A stretch of 64,000 nucleotides of DNA, taken from NCBI RefSeq assembly GCF_024166365.1, contig NC_064821.1, forward strand, positions 49,999,093 through 50,063,092. The letters are read 5' to 3'. Shown piece after piece: positions 1-10,785 of the stretch. Every line of letters begins with the position of its first letter. The first letter of the stretch is position 1. Source of the DNA: Elephas maximus indicus (lineage: Eukaryota > Chordata > Mammalia > Proboscidea > Elephantidae). The translations under genes and the position numbers were made by a program. Below the pieces are notes generated by a model. The model saw only the letters and a program-made list of their open reading frames with translations. It was not told the origin of the DNA and ran no database searches.

Positions 1-170
1 AATTTATATTCTAGTGGGAAGAGACAGACAATAAACAAAAGAAGTAAAATATAGAGATTAAAATACAGAGATATTAAAAAAAAGGATAGCAATAAATGCT
101 TAGGAAAATAAGATAAAATAGTGAAGAAGAAGAAGAATGTTGGAGAAGGTGGATGGGTTTCAGTTTTATT
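1..170 (-). repeat. L2 LINE 3' fragment, antisense
   Basis: The phrase CTAGTGGGAAGAGACAGACA followed by AATAAAC is the reverse complement of the L2 3' region (GTTTATTGTCTGTCTCCCC, CACTAGAATGTAAGCTCC). The remainder is an eroded A-rich stretch. Confidence 0.55.
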
Positions 171-179
171 TAGGGTGGA

Positions 180-2057
180 CAGGCAATGCCCACTGAGAAA
201 ATCATCTTTCCTTTTTCTTTTGTTTATTTGTTTTCTGGAACAACTTTTGAATGAAAGGATCATGTATACTTTGAAAATTTGATAGAAATCTCCTATAAAA
301 CAATCTGGGCCTGGGTTTTTTTTTGTTGTAGGATACAGTTAGGAGCAGTGGGGATATCTAAGGGCCATCTCACTTTCTTTAATGGTTATTGTAGACAAGT
401 AGTTGAACATAATATTCCCTTTTATTTGTGTATGTAGTTATTTTCCCTTTCTCATTATTGTTTCTCTTTTTCCTTATTATTCTTGTCATGTGGGTCTCTA
501 GGTTATTACTTTTTTTGTTGTTGTTTTAACAAAGAATCAGCTATTTTATTTCTCATTGAAGCATAATATACATAGAGAAAAGTGCCCATATCTTAAGTGT
601 ACAATTGAATAGCTTTTCATGGACAAATCATGCAATCAGAATCCAGATAAAGAAACACCATCACCAGCACCCTAGAAGTCCCCTCCTGTTCTCTTTCTGT
701 TACCATCCCACTTAAGGCCCCAAGAGTAACCACTATCCTGACAAGAACTAACTTTCGAGTTGGTTAATTTTGTTAACTATATTCTTTGTTCTCTACATAA
801 TCAATTTCTGCTCTTAACTTTATTATTCCCTCTCTTTTTTGTTCTTCAGGTTTACTCTTGTTCTTTTTCTGGCCTCTTGAGTTGAGCACTTATTTTATTT
901 TCTGATAAATGTATTTAAAGTTGTAAATTTTCCTATACATACTGTTTTAGCTATAGTCTATCAATGTTGACATGTAGTATTTATACTGTTATTCATTGCT
1001 ATGTCTTTCATTTTTAAATGTTATTTGTATTTTAAGGTTTTTTATTCACACACATGTGTAATTGCGTAATTATCCATTTTAAATTGATTTTTAATTGTCT
1101 TCCATTGCATTCTGAGAAGAAATGTCAGAATGATGTTGATCCTTTAGAATCTATGGAGACTTCCTCATGGTCTGGTACATGATTAAGTTGTGTAACTTTT
1201 CTGTGTATCCCAACACAGTGTGTATTCTCTGTTTATCAGGTATAAAGTTCTACATGTATTTATTAATTCCAGCTTCTTAAGTGTGTTATTTAAATCTTCT
1301 CTATTTTTGTTTACTTTTTTGCCTGTTTTCTGGTTGATCTATTCATCCCTAAGAATGTATGGTAAAATCTCTAATTGAATTGTTGATTTATCTATTTCTC
1401 TCTGGTTTTATCAGTAGTTGCTTTATATCTTTTGAAGTTATGCTGTAAGGAGGCTATACTCGTAATTGTTATATCTTCTTTCCTTTTGGCAGAACATAAC
1501 AGGTTTTTTTCTCTCTTATGAAGTTTTTTATATTAATACCTATCTTGTCTAATATTAAAATTACTACTCTGCCATTGTTTTGGTTGCCATTTGTCCAGTA
1601 TATCCTTCTTTTTCTTGTTTTTTTCCCCCACCTTTTTATATGAAATATAACACTTATTCAGAAAAAAAATGCATAAAACATAGATGTACAATTTAATTAA
1701 TTATTATAAAGATAATACTTGTGTAACCACCAGTCAGGCAGACAAATATTTTCAGTATCCCAGAAGCCCATTGAGTGTTGGTTACTGATCATAATTCCCC
1801 CAACCTTCGTCAAATGGTAAGGACTATCCTAATTTCTACAGTAATCATGTATGTACTTTTCTTTATGGTTTTGTCACCTAGGCCTAGGTATATATCCCTA
1901 AACACTGTAGTTTAATTTTGCCTGTTTTGAAATTTTATATTAATATATTTAAATTTTGTTTTCTTGTTCAATATTACATTAAAGCATGAGAATAGTCAGT
2001 ATTGCTGCACATACTAGTGGTTCATTCGTTTTCATTGCTGTATATAGTCCACTGTAT
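180..2057 (-). repeat. Old L1 fragments, antisense
   Basis: The segment reads as reverse-complement L1 ORF2 in several blocks (for example CATCTGGGCCTGG-like at about 303-316, and the TTGATTTATCTATTTCTC block near 1380). Two insert-like blocks, 540-760 and 1640-1900, resemble antisense L1 3' UTR (phrases such as CTTAAGTGTACAATTGAATAG and AACCACTATCCTGAC). No open frame of useful length survives. Boundaries between blocks are not resolved. Confidence 0.55.
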
Positions 2058-2253
2058 GCTGTTGTTGTTTTGTGCCATCGAGTCAATTCCAACTCATAGC
2101 AACCCTATAGGACAGAGTAGAACTGCCCCACAGAGTTTCCTAAACTTTAATCTTTACAGGAATAGATCGTCAGGTCTTTTCTCCTGCAGAAGGTCCCAAC
2201 TGCCAACCTTCAGTTAGCAGCCAAACACTCAACCACTGCACCTCCAGGGTTCC
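2058..2253 (-). repeat. AfroSINE, antisense, long variant
   Basis: Runs from TGTTGTTGTTTTGTGCCATCG to the CAGGGTTCC end, which is the complement of the CCCTGGTGG tRNA-like head. Internal hallmark GACAGAGTAGAACTGCCCCA is present. It includes the middle block around TAATCTTTACAGG found in the longer variants. Inserted in antisense old L1. Confidence 0.85.
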
Positions 2254-2255
2254 TT

Positions 2256-3236
2256 TTATTCCACTATATAAATTTACAAAATTTTTTTAATCTATTTTAT
2301 TGTTGGTGGACATTTGGGTTATTTCCAGTTTGGAACTATTACAAATAATTTAACATTCTTAAATATGTTTCAAAGTTCTTGAATTGTGCACCTAATTCAG
2401 TTGGTTATACATCCAGGAGTAGTAATGTTATTGTTGTTAGTTGTCATCAAGTGGAGTCCAACTCATGGTGACCCCATGTGGAAATACTGGGGCATAAGAT
2501 ATATATCCTCACCTTTAGTCACCACTGCTAGTAGATAATGCCAAAATGTTTACCAAAGTGGCTGTACTGATTTACACATCCACCAGCAGTGTTTGAAGTC
2601 TCCAATTTTCACATCCCTGGCTGCAGCCTTTTTAATTTTAGTAATTTGGGCAAGTGTGTAGTGGCTCACTGTGTTTTTAATTTGCATTTCTGTGATTACT
2701 AATGAAGTTAAGCACCTTTTCATATGTTTATAGGTCCTTTGAGTATCTTCTTTAATGGAATATCTGTCCAAGTTTCTTGACCATTTTCTATTGTGTTTAT
2801 ATCTCTTATTGAATTATAGGAAATATTTATACAAACTAGATCTGAGCCCTTTATCGATAATATATTTTGCAAATATATTATTCCACTCTGTGGCTTATCT
2901 TTTCACTTTTATAACATATCTTTTGATGACCAGAAGTTCTTAATTTTGATATAGTTCCAGTTTATTAAGTTTTGTTCTGCAAAGTTAGTGCTTTTGGTGT
3001 TCTGTTTAAGAAATTCTTTCCAATCTGTATGTCTTTTATTTCTTTTTCTTGCCTTATTGCACTGTCTAGAACTTCCAGTACAATGTTAAATAGAAACTGT
3101 GAGAGGGGACAGCCTGTTCTTGCTTGTGATCTTAGGGAGAAAACATTCAGTCTTTCACCATTAAGTGTGATGTTAGCTGTAGGTTTTGTATAGATACCCT
3201 CTAACAGGTTGAGGAAATTCCCCACTAATCGTACTA
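2256..3236 (-). repeat. Old L1 ORF2 fragment, antisense
   Basis: On the minus strand, 2550-2771 encodes an L1 ORF2 C-terminal stretch ending in a HCWWMCKSVQPLW motif, and 2965-3240 encodes part of the reverse transcriptase (motif NIVLEVLDSAIRQEKEIK). The same L1 appears to resume at 5217 after a nested insertion. A partial SINE 3' end (2432-2478) interrupts it. Decayed by frameshifts and stops. Confidence 0.8.
2432..2478 (-). repeat. AfroSINE/RTE 3'-end fragment, antisense
   Basis: GTTGTTAGTTGTCATCAAGT followed by a degenerate copy of the CCAACTCATGGTGACC block. Only the 3' terminal block is present, so SINE and RTE cannot be told apart. Confidence 0.6.
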
Positions 3237-3238
3237 TG

Positions 3239-5216
3239 TTGTTCTTGTTTGGTGCTGCAGAGTCAGTTCCAACCCATAATGACCTTATGTACAACAGAAC
3301 AAAATGCTGCCCAGTCCTGGGCCATCCTCACAATCTTTGCTATGCTTAAGCCTGTTGTTGTAGCCACTGTGTCAGTCCATCTCGTTGAGGGTCTTCCTCT
3401 TTTTCAATGACCTCTCCTTAACTAAGCATGATGTCCTTCTCCAGGGACTAGTCCCTTCTGACAACATGTCCAAAGTATGTGAGATGAAGTCTTGCCATCC
3501 TTGCTTCTAAGGAGCATTCTGGCTTTACTTCTTCTAAGACACATTTGTTAGTTTTTCTGGCAGTCTATGGTATATTCAATATTCTTTGCCAACACCATAA
3601 TTCAAAGGCATCAATTCTTCGTCAGCTTCCTTATTCATTGTTCAGCTTTCACAGCATATGAGATGATTGAAAACATCATGGCTTGGGTCAAGTGTACCTT
3701 AGTCTTCAAGGTCACGTCTTTGCATTTCAACACTTTTTAACACTTCGACAACTTCAGTCTTTTCTCTGTTTATCATAATGCTGCTTAATGGCCCAGTTGT
3801 GAGGATTTTTGTTTTCTTTATGTTAAGGTATGATCCATACTGAAGGCTATAGACTTTGATCTTCATCAAAAAGTGCTTCAAACACATACTTTTGTGGTTA
3901 CAAGGAGGCGAGGGAGGGAGGGAGGGAGAGGGTTATTTACTGATTGGTTAGTAGATAAGAACTACTTTAGGTGAAGGGAAGGACAATACTCAATACATGG
4001 AAGGTCAGCTCAACTGGACTGGGCCAAAAGCAAAGAAGTTTCTGGGATAAACTGAATGCTTCAAAGGTCAGCGGAGCAAGGGCGGGGGTTTGCGGACTAT
4101 GGCTTAAGGGGACTTCTAAGTCAATTGGCAAAATAATTCTATTATGAAAACATTCTGCATCCCACTTTGAAATGTGGCGTCTGGGGTCTTAAATGCTAAC
4201 AAGCGGCCATCTAAGATGCATCAATTGGTCTCAACTCACCTGGATCAAAGGCGAATGAAGAACACCAAGGTCACACAATAACTATGAGCCCAAGAGACAG
4301 AAAGGGACACAGGAACCGGAGACTTACATCATCCTGAGACCAGAAGAACTAGATGGTGCCCGGCCACAACTGATGACTGCCCTGACAGGGAGCACAACAG
4401 AGAACCCCTGTGGCAGCAGGAGATCAGTGGGATGCAGACCCCAAATTCTCATAAAAAGACCAGACTTAATGGTCTGACTGAGACTAGAGGAATCCCGGTG
4501 GTCATGGTCCCCAAACCTTCTGTTGGCCCAGGACAGGAACCATTCCCGAAGACAACTCATCAGACATGGAAGGGACTGGACAATGGGTAGGAGAGAGATG
4601 CTGATGAAGAGTGAGCTACTTGTATGAGGTGGACACTTAAGACTGTGTTGGCATCTCCTGTCTGGAGGGGAGATAGGAGGGTAGAGAGGGTTAGAAACTG
4701 GCAAAATTGTCACGAAAGGAGAGACTGGAAGGAGGGATTGGGCTGACTCATTAGGGGGAGAGTAAATGGGAGTATGGAGTAAGGTGTATATAAGCTTATA
4801 TGTGACAGACTGACTTGATTTGTAAACGTTCACTTAAAGCCCAATAAAAATTATTTTAAAAAAAAGAGATTGACTCAAAAATACAACCTAAAAAAAAAGA
4901 AAAGACATTGTATTGATTGAAAGAAAGGTTGAAAACTAATGAAAATTTCTTGACGTAGTGTTGTTTTGGGGGGAAAGAAAATACCCTTATTTTTATAATG
5001 TGAATTTTCTACTTGGATTATTTAATTGTACTAACAATTACAAAGTAAATAAATTGAAGTACATTTTTTTGAAGCAAAAAAAAAAAAAGTGCTTCAAGTC
5101 CTCTTCACTTTCAGCAAGCAAGGTTGTGTCATCTGCGTATTGTTGGTTGTTAATAAGTTTTCTTCCAGTTCTGATGACGCATTCCTCTTCGTATAGTCCA
5201 GCTTCTTATCGTATGC
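3239..5216 (-). mobile_element. RTE/BovB-type LINE 3' part, antisense, interrupted by a younger L1
   Basis: Starts at the 3' end (TTGTTCTTGTTTGGTGCTGC) and reads back through ORF2; 3699-3887 on the minus strand encodes a segment containing LNIKKTKILTTGPLSS, the RTE ORF2 region after the reverse transcriptase core. The element is split between 3881 and 5084 by an L1 insertion with clear target-site duplications, and resumes with GTGCTTCAAGTCCTCTTCAC. It ends near 5215 inside antisense old L1, so it is nested. Confidence 0.85.
3882..5083 (+). mobile_element. 5'-truncated L1 (3' UTR only) with a 3'-transduced segment
   Basis: The first part (to about 4865) is the 3' UTR of the lineage L1 also seen at 21576-22029 and 22063-24618, ending with AATAAA at 4843-4848 and a short A tract. 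A further 210 bases of unrelated AT-rich sequence follow (4866-5075), with a second AATAAA at 5048-5053 and a terminal A tract at 5076-5088. The whole is flanked by the 14-bp duplication AAAAAGTGCTTCAA at 3868-3881 and 5084-5097. This is the signature of L1 transcription reading through its own poly(A) signal. The antisense frame at 4324-4833 is a by-product. Confidence 0.88.
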
Positions 5217-5449
5217 TGAAACTTCTTATCGTGAATGGATGTTGGAATTTTGTTAATTGCATTTTCTGCATCTTTTGAGATGTTAGTATAGTTTTTCATT
5301 TTTAGTCTGTTAATATGGAGAATTACATTGATTAATTTTTTTAATGTTAAACAAGCCTTTCAATCCTGGCACAAACCCCACTAAGATATCATATATTATC
5401 CTTTGTATATATCGTTGGAGCCAATTTGCTGAAATTGTATTGAGAATTT
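5217..5449 (-). repeat. Old L1 ORF2 fragment, antisense (continuation of 2256-3236)
   Basis: Phrases such as GAATGGATGTTGGAATTTTG and TTTCTGCATCTTTTGAGATG are reverse-complement L1 ORF2 just upstream (in L1 terms) of the part at 2965-3236, which supports one L1 copy split by the RTE. Confidence 0.7.
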
Positions 5450-5451
5450 TT

Positions 5452-5600
5452 GGTGACAGTGGTTAAGAGCTTGTCTGCTAACCAAAAGTTTGGCAACTCA
5501 AATCTAGCAGCCACTCCTTGGAAACCCTATGGGTCAGTTCTACTCTGTCCTATAGGATTGCTATAAGCCAAAATTGATTCAACAGCAATGAGTTTGTTTC
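5452..5600 (+). repeat. AfroSINE, sense
   Basis: Head GACAGTGGTTAAGAGC (A-box region), then CTAACCAAAAGTTTGGCA, then GTTCTACTCTGTCCTATAGG. Moderately diverged. Confidence 0.85.
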
Positions 5601-5612
5601 TTTTATATCCCT

Positions 5613-5779
5613 ATCCGCGCCCTGGTAGCCAGTGAGTTAAGAGCAACGGCTGCTAACCAAAAGGTTGGGAGTTCGAATCCAGCAGCTGCTTCTTGGAAAC
5701 CCTGTGGGGCAGTTCTACTCTGTCCTATTGTGTCACTGTAAGTCAGAATGAACATGATGGCTATGGGTTTGGTTTTTGT
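5613..5779 (+). repeat. AfroSINE, sense, with target-site duplication
   Basis: Head GCCCTGGTAGCCAGTGAGTT, B-box-like GGGAGTTCGAATCC, tail GGTTTGGTTTTTG. Flanked by TTATATCCCT at 5603-5612 and 5780-5789. Confidence 0.92.
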
Positions 5780-5797
5780 TTATATCCCTGTTATATC

Positions 5798-5870
5798 TCA
5801 GTTCTACTCTGTCACATGGGGTTGTTATGAGTCAAAACTGGCTCATGGAACCTAACAACAACAACAATAT
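5798..5870 (+). repeat. AfroSINE/RTE 3'-end fragment, sense
   Basis: CAGTTCTACTCTGTCACATG followed by a diverged GTTATGAGTC block and the tail ACCTAACAACAACAACAA. Only the 3' end is kept. Confidence 0.8.
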
Positions 5871-5879
5871 AGATTCCCT

Positions 5880-6100
5880 GCTCCATCTGCCCCCCTCTGT
5901 ACTCTGGCATCTCCAGGGCTGGGTTCACTGGTCTAGATTACAGTCTCTCCTAATCCTTCCAAGGACCCTTGTGGTGGAAACTATTATCCACCTCATTCTA
6001 CATACGAAGAAACTGAAATCCAGACAGGTTAAGAAATTTGCCTGTGACAACACAGCTGCTAATTGACGGAACTGGGGCTTATCCATTTCTCCCTGTGCCC
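5880..6100 (+). repeat. MIR SINE
   Basis: Contains the MIR core pattern: ATTATCCACCTCATTCTACA, GAAGAAACTGAAATCCAGAC, GGTTAAGAAATTTGCC, ACACAGCTGCTAATTG. Confidence 0.75.
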
Positions 6101-7136
6101 GAAGGCTGTAAACTATTCTTGGGAGTATTTTGTCTTAGAGAAATCAAAAACTTGGGCAAGCGCTTTGCTTCGGTCATCTCTAAAGCCCATCGGATCCTCG
6201 GATGGATAAAGGAACCATGGTGGTGCTGGTTTCAAGCAGTTTCCTTTAAATCTTCCATCTTTTTGTATCAAATATTGCTTTTTATGATGGTTTAAATTAG
6301 TTATCCTATTTTGTTGAAAGCTAAGCACGTTGGATAAATTGCCGCTAAATGAAAGCTAGGAAGTGGACAGGCAGGCTGAATTGTGACAGAACATGGTGTC
6401 TCCAACCCTTTGATACCTTGAAATTCTTTTGACTGAAGTGTAGTTGTGGGTGTGGGTGTGGTTCTGGGTGGGGGTGTGTGAATAAGAGAAAGAGGGAGAG
6501 AGAGAAATTGCCTGGGTTTGTCTGGGTCTCTTCGCTCACTTCACTGGTGGTTTGTAGTCTCTTTGGAGATTATTTCTGCACCTTTCAGTCTCTGTAAAAT
6601 GAGCATGTCCACATTAAAGGGGTGGGAGAAAAGTACTGATGTTATGGCCTTTTCTTTTTTTTTTTTTAACTTCTAGCTCCTCTAAAGAAAAGCACATTAT
6701 AAATAAAAAGGGATAATTTCTGGTTATAAACACGGATTCAGCTGTTTAAATATTATGGACTTAAATTCTTAACTTCTTCCTTAGAGACCCCCTGTCTTAG
6801 AAGGCTGTGCTTCGTCACCTTTTCATGCCAGCCTACAGAGGCCATCAGTGATGTGGAAGCGTTTTTCTTTTCCAGTTGATTTCCTTAGGATGATTGAAAA
6901 ATACTATGGCAGCCGAGGGGGAGGTTCATCCTTAGTTGTCTACAAATTTACTGCTTTGGACCCCATGAATCTGGGCTGCAGACACTGTTTAATTTAGAGC
7001 ATTGCAGACCATCTTGCTGGTATGTTCAGTTACCCCAAAACTTAGTGCATATTCATTTATTGTTTTATGTTGTTTAATTTTTGTAAATTTCTGTACATAC
7101 ATATATACACACACACACACTATAAATTGAATTTGT
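6100..7136. other. Gene-free stretch, no recognised repeat except simple sequence
   Basis: Contains a GT-rich run (6430-6482), a T tract (6653-6669) and an AC microsatellite (7090-7112). I see no conserved coding pattern or transposon core in the rest. Confidence 0.5.
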
Positions 7137-7733
7137 TAAGAATTCCATTTTACTTAGATCCACAATCAACACCCATGGAATCAGCAGTCAAGAAATCAAA
7201 CAATGGATTACATTGGACGAATCTGCTGCAAAAGACCTCTTTAAAGTGTTAAAAAGAAAAGATGTCACCTCGAAGACTAAGGTGCACCTAACCCAGGTCA
7301 CGGTATTTTCAGTTGCTTTGTATGCCGCAAAGCTGGACAATGAGTTAGGAAGCCAAAGAAGAACTGATACATTTGAATTACGGTGTTGGTGAACAACGTT
7401 GAATATACCATTTACTGCCAGAAGAATGAACAAATATGTCTTGGAAAAAGTAGAGCCAGAAGGCTCCTTAGAAAGGAAGATGGTGAGACTCTATCTCACG
7501 TATTTTGGACATGTTATCAGGTTTGACCAGTCCCTGGAGAAGGACATCATGCTTGGTAAAGTAGAGTCAGTGAAAAAGAGAAGACCCTCAATGAAATGGA
7601 TTGACACTGGTTGCAATAATGGGCTGAATCACAGCAACTACAATGAAGATGGAACAGGACCCAACAGTGTTTCATTCTGTTGTACATAGGGTCACAATGA
7701 GTCAGAGCTTACTCGGTGGCACCTAACAACAAA
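7137..7733 (+). mobile_element. RTE/BovB-type LINE 3' end, 5'-truncated
   Basis: Begins in ORF2 at the TTTTACTTAGATCCACAATC block and runs to the CACCTAACAACAA tail. The segment 7399-7689 still encodes EKDIMLGKVESVKKRRPS, matching the RTE ORF2 C-terminus. Frames are broken. Length about 600 bp. Confidence 0.85.
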
Positions 7734-7734
7734 T

Positions 7735-8235
7735 AACATCATTCCATTGTATTTATGTACCATATTTTATTCATCTGTTCACACACTGGTAACCATTTAG
7801 GTTGTTTCCACATTTTGGCTATTATGAATAGTTCCACAATGAACACTGGTGTACAATGTGTCTGTTTGTGGTGCTGCTTTCAAGTCCCTAGGTTTGAAAT
7901 TGCTGAGTCATATGTTTAATTCTTTTGAGGGACCACCCAACTATTTCCCACAATGTCTATATCATTTTGCATTCCCATCGGCAACTGATAAGTGTTCAAA
8001 TTCCCCCACATCCTTGCCAACACTTGTTATTTTCCTTTTTTTTTATCTAGCCATCCTAGTGCGAATGAAGTGGTTTCTCATTGTTGTTTTGATTTGCATC
8101 CCTCTAATGGCTGAAGACATTGAGCATCTTTTCATATGATTATTGGTCATTTGAATATCCTCTTTGGTGAAATGTCTATTCAAATCCTTGACTCATTTTT
8201 GATTGAGTTATTTGTCTTCATGTCCTAAAGTTGTA
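7735..8235 (-). repeat. Old L1 3' fragment, antisense
   Basis: Reverse-complement L1 ORF2 end and 3' UTR (ATTCATCTGTTCACACACTG, CATCCTTGCCAACACTTGTT). No intact frame. Confidence 0.75.
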
Positions 8236-8280
8236 GAATTATATATACCTGTGTGTATATATACATATATATATAGGATA
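8236..8280. repeat. TA-rich microsatellite
   Basis: Imperfect (TA)n and (TATG)n run at the junction between an old L1 and a SINE. Confidence 0.7.
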
Positions 8281-8290
8281 TTAAGTGTGC

Positions 8291-8463
8291 CTGGAAACCC
8301 TGGTGGCGTACTGGTTAAGTGCTACAGCTGCTAACCACAGGGTCGGCAGTTCGAATCCACCAGGCGCTTCTTGGAAACTCTATGGGGCAGTTCTACTCTG
8401 TCCTATAGGGCCGCTATGAGTTGGAATCGACTCAATGGCACTGGGTTTGGTTTTGGTTTTGGC
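8291..8463 (+). repeat. AfroSINE, sense, nearly complete, with target-site duplication
   Basis: Clear A-box (TGGCGTACTGGTTAAGTGC) and B-box (GGTCGGCAGTTCGAATCC), body GGCAGTTCTACTCTGTCC, tail with repeated GGTTTTGGTTTT. Flanked by TAAGTGTGC at 8282-8290 and 8464-8472. One of the best-preserved copies, so useful as a local reference. Confidence 0.95.
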
Positions 8464-8562
8464 TAAGTGTGCATATTTGTCACTGAAATAGCAAAAAAAG
8501 AAGACAAAATGAATAAAATTGGTGGACTGGGGGACATGTACTGACGAATAAAAGAGACTCAA

Positions 8563-9900
8563 CACAATCTGGACCTATAGTTAGCCCATTATTTGAAAGG
8601 ATTGGTTAAAGCAGAAATAATTTTTTTTTAATTTGTAATTAAATATTTTGTTTTAAGTTATAATATACAAATGCATATTCAGTCAACCATCTTTTTAGAT
8701 CAACAGCTTTTTCTAATTGTGAGTCTACTGATTACAGTATATAGCATTGTCTGGACAGCAATCATGTATCATCAAAGATTTCCTTTTTTTTGAAGAGGAA
8801 CAAGAGCTCAAAGACACTTGCAAGATAATCCAAATTTAGAATTATTCAATATTTTTAGGATTTTTTCCTCCAACATTCTCCCCCTCTCACATCTCAATGA
8901 ACCTCATTTTTTAAGAAACTAGTGTTTAAAACTATATTTCAACTTAGTTTTCATGGAAACCATCATTCTCTTTTTTTACTTGTATTTCATCAGTTTACAA
9001 ACTATTTTATTCAATTCCTAAATCAAGCCAATTTTTATGGACTCACACAACTTTGAAACAACACAACTGACATGAAAAGCATACAACTCAACTGGTAAGG
9101 GCAAAGGTGTTTAGGCTAGTCTACCTGCTGCAAACATTCCATTTGTTTTCAAAAGGAAACACAGTTTTGATTAATTCACTTAGTTGTTTAAGTGGCAGTC
9201 AGGTAAGAGAGTATTCTCTGTAATTCAAATCAGAATATGTTTCTCAAGTAAATAAAGACAAAAATCATTAAAAAGTCGTCCTACATGTGATATGTCATTG
9301 TAAAAAAAAAAACTTCATAGAAGCAAAATTGCATTTATAAATTAAGATACTTGTAGACTAGCAATGCTTATGTTAAAGGTGTCACGTATCTATGCTACCA
9401 AAGCTGTTTTTAATTTATGTGTATAGGAATTCCCCCTGTATTGGGAAGATTGACATGTATCATAAAAGCTCTTATTTCATGATACTGCCTAACACAAATT
9501 CTCCACTTCAATCTGGTCTGGCTCGTCTCTGTCCCATGAGTGACTTAACTCAGTAAATGTGTACAAGACCGAATTGAAAAAACTGAAGTCATCTTCATAA
9601 AATCTTTTTTTTTTTTCCTAGCTTGTATAGAACAATAGGATTGGACGGATCAGAAAGAATATCCGGCCCAGAAAAGGTGCCTCAGGGTTTTCCAAATGTT
9701 AGACAAAATTTAAAATTTTAAAAACATATTCTTACGTTTTTAAAAATTGTAATAAAAATAACATGCAGACTCAAATGTATTATACCAAACTGTAACACAT
9801 TAGAAATCATGAAACACAAATAAACTATGTCGCCAGTTTATATTTATACAGACTGCTTAATAAAGTTCCTGCACCAATTTTCACATTAAAAAAAAAAAAA
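8563..9900 (+). pseudogene. Candidate retrocopy of an mRNA 3' UTR, source unknown
   Basis: The segment ends with AATAAA (9859-9864), 23 bases, then 13 A residues (9888-9900). A near-identical 13-mer flanks it: AAAAGAGACTCAA at 8550-8562 and AAAAGAGGCTCAA at 9897-9909, one mismatch. That pattern fits an LINE-mobilised, 5'-truncated transcript copy of about 1.3 kb. No open frame or known family was recognised inside, so it would be mostly 3' UTR. The duplication could be chance, since it includes A-rich sequence. Alternatively it is plain single-copy DNA with an A tract. Confidence 0.35.
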
Positions 9901-9909
9901 GAGGCTCAA

Positions 9910-10575
9910 AGTATAAACTAGAACGTTTAATGAGTGTTAAGAGCCCTTTACCTACAGAGAAAAAATAGGCTAATTTGTAGATTAGGATTAAATTCAAACT
10001 CCAAATCCCAATTTTTCCATTAGGCGACCTGCTTGGGAACTCAGACAGTCAGGATGGCAGAAAGTTAAGGGGAAAAAAATCAAGTTTCTGAGTCCTCCCG
10101 CATTTTCCTTTTCAGAAAATTGAGGATAGTGTCCTTATTGAAGAAACAAAGGGAAACAAACCTTTTAGAAAGATAAGCAGCTTCTGTTTTTCTGATTGCC
10201 AAAAATGGACCAAGAGCCTGAAATTGCTGCCAAGTAACCTCTTTAGCTATAAGCTAAATATATCATCTTTTTTCTCTTTACAAACTTGTATCTTCTGAGG
10301 TGCCTGCATTCTTGGCTGAGATGCAGTTATGACCTAATTTTAAAGTAAATTGTGCGGGAGAAAAAACTTTTAAAGCAACGCTTCGAAAGCTGGGATGTTT
10401 ACGGTAGAGGAAATGAAATTTGATTCAATCGGCCAGTGAGAATGTTACCTTGCTAATGGTGGAGTGTCAGGTTTTTTTTTTTTTTCCTTATTTCTTTTTT
10501 GTCAGTTAGTCTGTAGTCAGTTTCTGTTTCTTTGTTTGTTTCAGGTCTACGAACCAGTTCTTTATGGTTCAAACC
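9910..10575. other. Gene-free stretch, nothing recognised
   Basis: AT-rich single-copy-looking DNA with a T tract at 10471-10485. No transposon core, exon or RNA gene recognised. Confidence 0.5.
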
Positions 10576-10579
10576 CCTG

Positions 10580-10785
10580 CGGAGAATTTGCAATTCCATC
10601 CCAGATATACTGAATCAGAATCTATATTTCGACCAGATCCCCAGGTGATTCTTATGTATAATAAATTTTGAGAACCAGTGCTTTACTAATGGTTCTCAGA
10701 ACTGGTCCCTAACCAGCAGCACTAGCATTGCCTGGGAACTTGCTAGAAATGCAAATTTCTAACCAGTTTGAAGCCCTAGATTGTT
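10580..10785. repeat. MER5-like hAT DNA transposon remnants (two halves in opposite orientation)
   Basis: 10580-10684 contains a diverged GAGAATTTGCA block, TGAATCAGAATC and CCCCAGGTGATTCTTATG ending TTTTGAGAACCAGTG. 10688-10775 contains AATGGTTCTCAGAACTGGTC and GAACTTGCTAGAAATGCAAA. These are MER5-type termini and core phrases. Non-autonomous, ancient. Confidence 0.65.

Noticed and set aside
4324-4833. A 169-codon minus-strand frame
   Set aside because: It is the antisense of an L1 3' UTR; the same antisense frame recurs in the other copies at 21558-21998 and (as plus strand) 22089-22562.
8291-8463. tRNA gene candidates from A-box and B-box matches
   Set aside because: The boxes belong to AfroSINE heads; no cloverleaf with paired acceptor stem and the element continues into the SINE body and tail.
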